Source: Chloroflexota bacterium
GTDB lineage: Bacteria; Chloroflexota; Anaerolineae; Anaerolineales; UBA11858
Length of the DNA: 46,708 bases
Assembly: GCA_018648225.1 (NCBI GenBank)
Contig: JABGRQ010000156.1
Span: 1-46,708 of the forward strand
Direction of reading: 5' to 3'
Part shown: positions 42,489-46,708 of the stretch, piece by piece
Layout: each line of letters begins with the position of its first letter
Numbering within the stretch: the stretch's first letter is position 1
Position numbers and translations under genes: made by a program
The notes under the pieces: generated by a model
Seen by the model: the letters and a program-made list of their open reading frames with translations, nothing else
Database searches by the model: none
What the model was told of the DNA's origin: nothing

Positions 42489-44876
42489 ATGGATAAAACC
42501 CAACGCCGATTATTTGTGCTGGCAGCCCTGTTTGTGGGATTCTACGCCCTGGCCTTGACACTCTCCCCGGCGGCGCGCGCCCGCGCCTGGGATGTAGATT
42601 ACCGTATCGGGCATTGGCTGGGCTATGCGATCTGGTTGGTGGGTTTTGCTCTGGCAATGCGCGAGACCCCCCGACGCCTGCCCAAAAGTGATCCTCTGTT
42701 GTTGCCCCTTATCGCCCTGCTCAGCGGCTGGGGCCTGCTGACCATCTGGCGGCTGACCTTTACCTACGGCCTGCGTCAAACTATCTGGCTGGCGGTGGCT
42801 CTCGGCGCGTTAATCGCGGGGTTACGGTTGAAGAATCTGCTCGATGTGTTGCAACACTACAAATATATCTGGCTGACCAGTGGCCTGATCCTCACTGCCC
42901 TGACCCTGTTTTTCGGCACCAACCCCCTGGGCTACGGCCCGCGCCTGTGGCTGGGATGTTGTGGGGTGTACCTACAACCATCGGAACCGCTGAAGTTGTT
43001 GCTGATCGTTTATCTCGCCGCGTATTTGGCAGATAATCGGTTGAAGGTTGGCAAGTTGAAAGTTGAAAGTTCGCCCCCAAACCTTCAACCTTCAACCTTC
43101 AACATATTAACCCCCACCCTCATTATGACCGGCCTGGCATTGTTGTTGCTCATCGTCCAGCGTGATCTCGGTACAGCCTCACTCTTCATCTTCATCTACT
43201 CGGTGATGATCTTCCTGGCAACCGGCTGGCGCTGGATTCCTGTGCTGAGTACTCTGGGGCTGGGGTTTGCCGGAGTAGCGGGCTACCTGCTCTTCGATGT
43301 GGTGCGCCTGCGCGTGGATGCCTGGATCAACCCCTGGCTGGACCCCAGCGGGCGTTCCTACCAGATTGTGCAATCGCTGATCGCGGTTGCCAACGGCGGA
43401 CTCTTTGGGCGCGGCCCCGGAATGGGCAACCCAAGTGTTGTCCCCGTAGCGCACTCCGACTTTGTCTTCGCGGCGATAGCGGAAGAAACCGGCCTGCTGG
43501 GGACATTGGGCCTGTTTGTACTGCTGGGGCTGATTGTACAGCGCGGTTTGCGCATCGCCCGCACCGCCAGCGATCCCTTCCGGCATTATCTGGCTGCCGG
43601 GCTGACAGCTTATATCGCCGCCCAGGGCATTCTGATTATTGGCGGCAATCTGCGCCTGCTGCCCCTCACTGGCGTAACGCTGCCCTTTGTCTCCTACGGC
43701 GGCTCATCACTGCTGACTTCGTTTATTGCGTTGCTAATACTTTTACATATTAGTGTGCCGGTTGAAGGTTACAGAATGAAAGTTGAAAGCTCGCCTTCAA
43801 CTTTCAACCTTCAACTTTCAACCCTTTTATTTAGCGCCATCGCCGCCGCCGCCCTCGTCAATGGTTGGTGGGGCTTTGTACGCGGGCCTGATCTGCTCAC
43901 TCGCACCGACAACCCGCGTCGCGCGATTGCCGATCTAACGGTGCCGCGCGGCGCGCTGCTCGATCGCAATAATACCCCCCTGGTCGAAACCGATGGCCAA
44001 GCCGGAGGCTACGCGCGCCGCGTCCACACTCCTGAGCTGGGCTCTCTGCTGGGATACAGCCATCCGGTTTATGGGCAGGCCGGTCTCGAAGCCACACTCG
44101 ACCCTTATTTGCGCGGCCAAACGGGAAATGATCCCCTCACAATCTGGTGGCATCACCTCCTCTACGGCGCGCCACCCCCGGGCCTCGATATCCGCCTGAC
44201 CCTCGATCTGAATCTGCAAAATACAGCCGATGAATTGCTTGGCGATCATTCCGGCGCGCTCATTCTGCTGGATGCCCAAAACGGCGATATTTTAGCGCTG
44301 GCTTCACATCCTGGATATGATCCAAATCAGTTAGATGAGCTGTGGGATGCCCTGATCGAAGATGAACGCGCCCCGCTGCTGAACCGTGCTACCCAGGGAA
44401 GCTACCCAACCGGGAACCTGGGGTTGGTTCTGTTCCCGGAAGGCTTGCCTGCCGCCTGGCTGGAGTATGTTCCCCTGCGCCTGCCCGGTGATGATACAGC
44501 CCTGACCGCAGAATCTGCCAGCCCGATGAGCATCGCCTTGTTAGCCGCCGCGCTGAGCAATGATGGCCTGCAACCGGTGCCCAAGATCGCCCAGGCGTAT
44601 CAACATCCTGAAAATGGCTGGAGCCTGCTCCCGGCGTTGGGCACGGCGCGCCATTACCCGACTCTGGCCGATGCAGTCAGCTTTGCCGCGGAGGGCGAAC
44701 AAACCTGGCACATCTCGCTGGCCCCCGCGGGTGAAGAATTAATCTGGTATCTAGGGGGCACACTGCCCGCCGCGGAGGGCAAGGCGCTGGCCGTTGTGGT
44801 AGTGTTAGAAGAACGCAATTTGGCCCTGGCCGAGGCAATTAGCACAGCGATGCTGCACGCCGCACAAACTCCTTGA
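42489..44876 (+). CDS. SEDS (FtsW/RodA) protein fused to a catalytically dead class B PBP domain
   Basis: Residues 1-415 form a SEDS peptidoglycan polymerase: VQRDLGTASLFI, GGLFGRGPGMGNPSVVPVAHSDFVFA and LPLTGVTLPFVSYGGSSLL. After a repeat-encoded linker and one membrane helix (about 447-465) comes a class B penicillin-binding module: PRGALLDRNNTPL, GYSHPVYGQAGLEATLD, LTLDLNLQNTADELL, GALILLDAQNGDILALASHPGYDPN. The catalytic stretch normally read as YPPGSTFK is YPTGNLGL, so the serine and lysine are gone, and SxN and KTG motifs are not visible. The 795-residue product would pair a polymerase with a structural or regulatory partner in one chain. Confidence 0.88.
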   Translation: MDKTQRRLFVLAALFVGFYALALTLSPAARARAWDVDYRIGHWLGYAIWLVGFALAMRETPRRLPKSDPLLLPLIALLSGWGLLTIWRLTFTYGLRQTIWLAVALGALIAGLRLKNLLDVLQHYKYIWLTSGLILTALTLFFGTNPLGYGPRLWLGCCGVYLQPSEPLKLLLIVYLAAYLADNRLKVGKLKVESSPPNLQPSTFNILTPTLIMTGLALLLLIVQRDLGTASLFIFIYSVMIFLATGWRWIPVLSTLGLGFAGVAGYLLFDVVRLRVDAWINPWLDPSGRSYQIVQSLIAVANGGLFGRGPGMGNPSVVPVAHSDFVFAAIAEETGLLGTLGLFVLLGLIVQRGLRIARTASDPFRHYLAAGLTAYIAAQGILIIGGNLRLLPLTGVTLPFVSYGGSSLLTSFIALLILLHISVPVEGYRMKVESSPSTFNLQLSTLLFSAIAAAALVNGWWGFVRGPDLLTRTDNPRRAIADLTVPRGALLDRNNTPLVETDGQAGGYARRVHTPELGSLLGYSHPVYGQAGLEATLDPYLRGQTGNDPLTIWWHHLLYGAPPPGLDIRLTLDLNLQNTADELLGDHSGALILLDAQNGDILALASHPGYDPNQLDELWDALIEDERAPLLNRATQGSYPTGNLGLVLFPEGLPAAWLEYVPLRLPGDDTALTAESASPMSIALLAAALSNDGLQPVPKIAQAYQHPENGWSLLPALGTARHYPTLADAVSFAAEGEQTWHISLAPAGEELIWYLGGTLPAAEGKALAVVVVLEERNLALAEAISTAMLHAAQTP
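43039..43103. repeat. GGTTGAAGGTT inverted repeat inside the SEDS gene (first)
   Basis: GGTTGAAGGTTGGCAAGTTG and AAGTTGAAAG units, a short centre, then CCTTCAACCTTCAACC complements. It encodes residues about 184-205, a cytoplasmic loop between membrane helices. Confidence 0.8.
43760..43822. repeat. GGTTGAAGGTT inverted repeat inside the SEDS gene (second)
   Basis: GGTTGAAGGTTACAG and AAAGTTGAAAGC followed by CTTCAACTTTCAACC complements. It encodes residues about 424-445, the junction between the SEDS and PBP parts. Confidence 0.8.
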
Positions 44877-44913
44877 TGAGGGAGGACAGTTGACGATTAG
44901 AAGTCAACTACAA

Positions 44914-45288
44914 TTACTCACCTAATTCGGCTTTCTCGAACCATTCCGCTTCAGGCGTGACGTTGGCCTCTGGGTCCGGGCCGGTATCGCCGTTCCACTG
45001 GGGGGTATTCTCGGCGGTGACCAGCGGTTTGACAGTCATATCCGCGTTGACCACAATCTGGCAGGACAGGCGGAATTGGCCTAATGTGCCATTATTCTTG
45101 AGTTTGTTGTATTCGGCACGCGTCATTTCAGCGGGTTCGCCGTTCTCGAATTCCACGCGACAAGTTGTACAGCGCGCATTTCCTCCACAACGATGACCGA
45201 TGCCAACTCCGGCTTCTTCGATGGCCAGAACCAATTTTTTTCCGGCTTCAACCTGGCTAGTTTTTCCATTAACAATTAATTTAGGCAT
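44914..45288 (-). CDS. 2Fe-2S ferredoxin
   Basis: Plant-type ferredoxin-fold protein. Cluster ligands are in HRCGGNARCTTCRVEF (C-x5-C-x2-C) and LSCQ. The open frame extends to 45384, but ATG 45288 has AGGAG in front and starts the fold (MPKLIVNGK), giving 124 residues. An acidic C-terminal tail (TGPDPEANVTPEAEWFEKAELGE) is longer than usual. It is divergent from the MerR gene. The electron partner is unknown. Confidence 0.9.
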   Translation of the reverse strand: MPKLIVNGKTSQVEAGKKLVLAIEEAGVGIGHRCGGNARCTTCRVEFENGEPAEMTRAEYNKLKNNGTLGQFRLSCQIVVNADMTVKPLVTAENTPQWNGDTGPDPEANVTPEAEWFEKAELGE

Positions 45289-45377
45289 GTGAAAATCTCC
45301 TGTAGGGCTTACGCAACACGATGAAAAATATCCCGATTTGTTGATGCATCGATTATACACGATGCCGCGATTTGCCC

Positions 45378-45415
45378 TTGACATTAACGTTACGTCATAG
45401 TTTATACTCCAGGCT
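45378..45415 (+). promoter_or_regulatory. MerR-type promoter with 19-bp spacer, leaderless
   Basis: TTGACA (45378-45383) and TATACT (45403-45408) are separated by exactly 19 bases, the elongated spacing that MerR regulators act on. Imperfect TGACxTxA half-sites lie between them. The expected transcription start falls on or one base before the ATG at 45416, so the mRNA would have no leader. Confidence 0.75.
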
Positions 45416-46168
45416 ATGAACTACACCGTCAAACAACTCGCCGATTTAGCCGGTATTAGCCCGCGCACGCTGCATTATTATGACGAAATCGCGCTACTCA
45501 AGCCCTCGGCACAGGGCGAAAATCGCTATCGTTATTATGATGAAACAGCCATGCTGCGCTTGCAACAGATTTTATTCTACCGTGAGCTGGGATTAAATCT
45601 AAAAGAGATCAAGGCAATACTGGATCAGTCGGAATTTGATGTTTTGAGCGCGCTTGAAGTACATAAAACAACTTTGCAAAAGCGCATCCAGCGGCTGGAA
45701 CGTTTGATCCAAACAGTGGATGATACGCTGAATTATTTAACAGGAGATATCAAAATGAGCGAAGAACAAATTTTTGAAGGTTTTAGTGAAGATCAACAAG
45801 AAATCTATGCCGAAGAAGCCCGCCAGCGTTGGGACCCGAAGTTGGTAGATCAATCCATGAAACTTTGGAAAAGTTATTCCCCCGAAAAAAAGCAGCAAGT
45901 TATGGATGAGGGCAAAGCGGTTTATGTGGATATTCTGGCGAATATGAAAACGGGCAAAGAACCCGGCAGCGCGGAAGTTCAGGCTTGCCTTGTCCGCTGG
46001 CATGAGCACATGCGCTACTTCTATGAGCCAACCTGGGCTATCTTGCGCGGTCTGGGGCAAGGGTACGCCACTGATCCTGCATTTCGGGCCAATTTTGAGA
46101 AAATGCACCCCGATTTGCCCGATTTTCTAAATACAGCCATACAAATTTATACGGATGGCAAGATATAA
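45416..46168 (+). CDS. MerR-family regulator with TipAS effector domain
   Basis: Residues 1-70 are a MerR winged helix (MNYTVKQLADLAGISPRTLHYYDEIALLKP), residues about 75-110 the dimerisation helix, and residues about 114-250 a TipAS antibiotic-recognition domain. An in-frame ATG at 45755 (residue 114) is preceded by AGGAG with 8-base spacing, so a free 137-residue TipAS protein could be made from the same gene, as known for Streptomyces tipA. The promoter has the 19-bp spacer. Ligands are probably peptide antibiotics or other small drugs. Confidence 0.92.
   Translation: MNYTVKQLADLAGISPRTLHYYDEIALLKPSAQGENRYRYYDETAMLRLQQILFYRELGLNLKEIKAILDQSEFDVLSALEVHKTTLQKRIQRLERLIQTVDDTLNYLTGDIKMSEEQIFEGFSEDQQEIYAEEARQRWDPKLVDQSMKLWKSYSPEKKQQVMDEGKAVYVDILANMKTGKEPGSAEVQACLVRWHEHMRYFYEPTWAILRGLGQGYATDPAFRANFEKMHPDLPDFLNTAIQIYTDGKI
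45742..45757 (+). promoter_or_regulatory. Internal ribosome binding site and start in the TipA-like gene
   Basis: AGGAGATATCAAAATG lies inside the coding sequence, in frame (113 codons after the first start) and exactly at the boundary between the DNA-binding and effector parts. Confidence 0.65.
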
Positions 46169-46190
46169 CGATTCTCAATTTGCCACAAGA

Positions 46191-46232
46191 TGACAGTCAT
46201 TTTGCGCAGTGATTGTCACCGGCTTATTTTTT
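46191..46232 (+). terminator. Probable terminator of the TipA-like gene
   Basis: TGACAGTCA and TGATTGTCA pair over 9 bases with one wobble, followed by TTATTTTTT. The stem resembles the hairpin at 40735-40767. Confidence 0.6.
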
Positions 46233-46682
46233 AGCTTTACGCACCGAGGCAGCTTGTTTAACTCGTTCCACAAATTCGTTGGCGGCCATCGTAGCAATAC
46301 TTTCGCCAATCAGGGGGAGCGGTAAATCATCGAGCTTGCGAAAACGCACACACGATTTGCCAACATCAAAGCGTTTTCCCGTCGCACGGTATGCTTGCTC
46401 AAAATCTTCACGGGCAGCATCATCCATATAAATGCCTGTCAGGTAAACAGCCATATGATTCTTTTGTGAGGCCAGGGCAGCATACATGAGCGGTTTTTTG
46501 TTATAAGTATCGGGATAAATTTCCAGGGGAACCTGATAGGTTATCATGCCCCAATTGATGACTTCTTCATAGCCATCGGGTAAATTTTCGAGAATCGTCT
46601 GGCGAACTTTTTCGAGGGCCAGGTGGCGCTCCTCCGGTAATTGGGCCAGATATTCAGCCACGGTTTTGGCGTCTGATTTCAT
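46224..46682 (-). CDS. DUF1801 (YdhG-like) protein
   Basis: A 152-residue cytoplasmic protein with the family pattern: VAEYLAQLPEERHLALEKVRQTI, then EEVINWGMITYQVP and later GKSCVRFRKLDDLPL. The function of the family is not settled; it has a compact fold related to frataxin-like and iron-chaperone annotations, which I do not endorse. AAGGAG precedes the start. Its end converges with the TipA-like gene. Confidence 0.87.
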   Translation of the reverse strand: MKSDAKTVAEYLAQLPEERHLALEKVRQTILENLPDGYEEVINWGMITYQVPLEIYPDTYNKKPLMYAALASQKNHMAVYLTGIYMDDAAREDFEQAYRATGKRFDVGKSCVRFRKLDDLPLPLIGESIATMAANEFVERVKQAASVRKAKK

Positions 46683-46708
46683 ATTTTTCTCCTTTGTCTG
46701 CTTTACCC

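Overview
The window reads as a chromosomal segment of a mid-GC bacterium. I infer a Chloroflexota lineage of the Anaerolineae type. The reasons are a group 3b-type NAD(P)-linked [NiFe]-hydrogenase, a RodZ-like protein with a Pro/Thr-rich 'PTPT' tail, a fused two-half phosphofructokinase, and many dispersed palindromic repeats of the kind common in those genomes. This assignment rests on protein character and repeats only. I see no rRNA, tRNA, CRISPR array, prophage or insertion sequence.

Layout. (1) 158-8359, + strand: a compact hydBGDA hydrogenase operon, its maturation protease, then a receiver protein, a membrane sensor kinase and a receiver-kinase hybrid. (2) 8434-14150: carbon metabolism around class II fructose-1,6-bisphosphatase (glpX), a SulP anion transporter ending in a rhodanese domain, and a tandem-fused phosphofructokinase whose motifs resemble the animal/fungal enzyme rather than the usual bacterial one. 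(3) 14184-19664, - strand: ABC exporter, FAD oxidoreductase, methyltransferase with a C-terminal zinc ribbon and UDP-glucose dehydrogenase, probably an envelope or glycolipid group. (4) 19873-22090, +: an Rrf2 regulator and urocanate hydratase. (5) 22128-34723, -: a long co-directional run with a membrane glycosyltransferase, a bisphosphate nucleotidase-like enzyme, a GxxExxY protein, RimO, RodZ-like protein, ribosomal protein L9, TrmO, an Obg/DRG-like GTPase, an AONS-family acyltransferase, a GIY-YIG protein, a prephenate-dehydrogenase-like protein, an HD protein and an M50 protease. (6) 34848-36967, +: an MttB-family methyltransferase overlapping a class I glutamine amidotransferase. (7) 37027-41323, -: an Lnt-like acyltransferase, an FAD desaturase-like protein with a thioredoxin-like tail, and a PadR regulator. 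(8) 41519-46682: an orphan fumarase alpha subunit, a SEDS (FtsW/RodA) protein fused to a catalytically dead penicillin-binding domain, a 2Fe-2S ferredoxin divergent from a TipA-like MerR regulator, and a DUF1801 protein.

The most unusual items are the eukaryote-type phosphofructokinase, the SEDS-pseudo-PBP fusion, the TipA-like gene with an internal ribosome binding site and a 19-bp-spacer leaderless promoter, and at least eight families of dispersed inverted repeats. Several repeat copies sit in frame inside coding sequences, in loops and linkers. Two small nuclease-fold genes (GxxExxY and GIY-YIG) are bordered by or end inside one repeat family, and two very long perfect hairpins share a related core.
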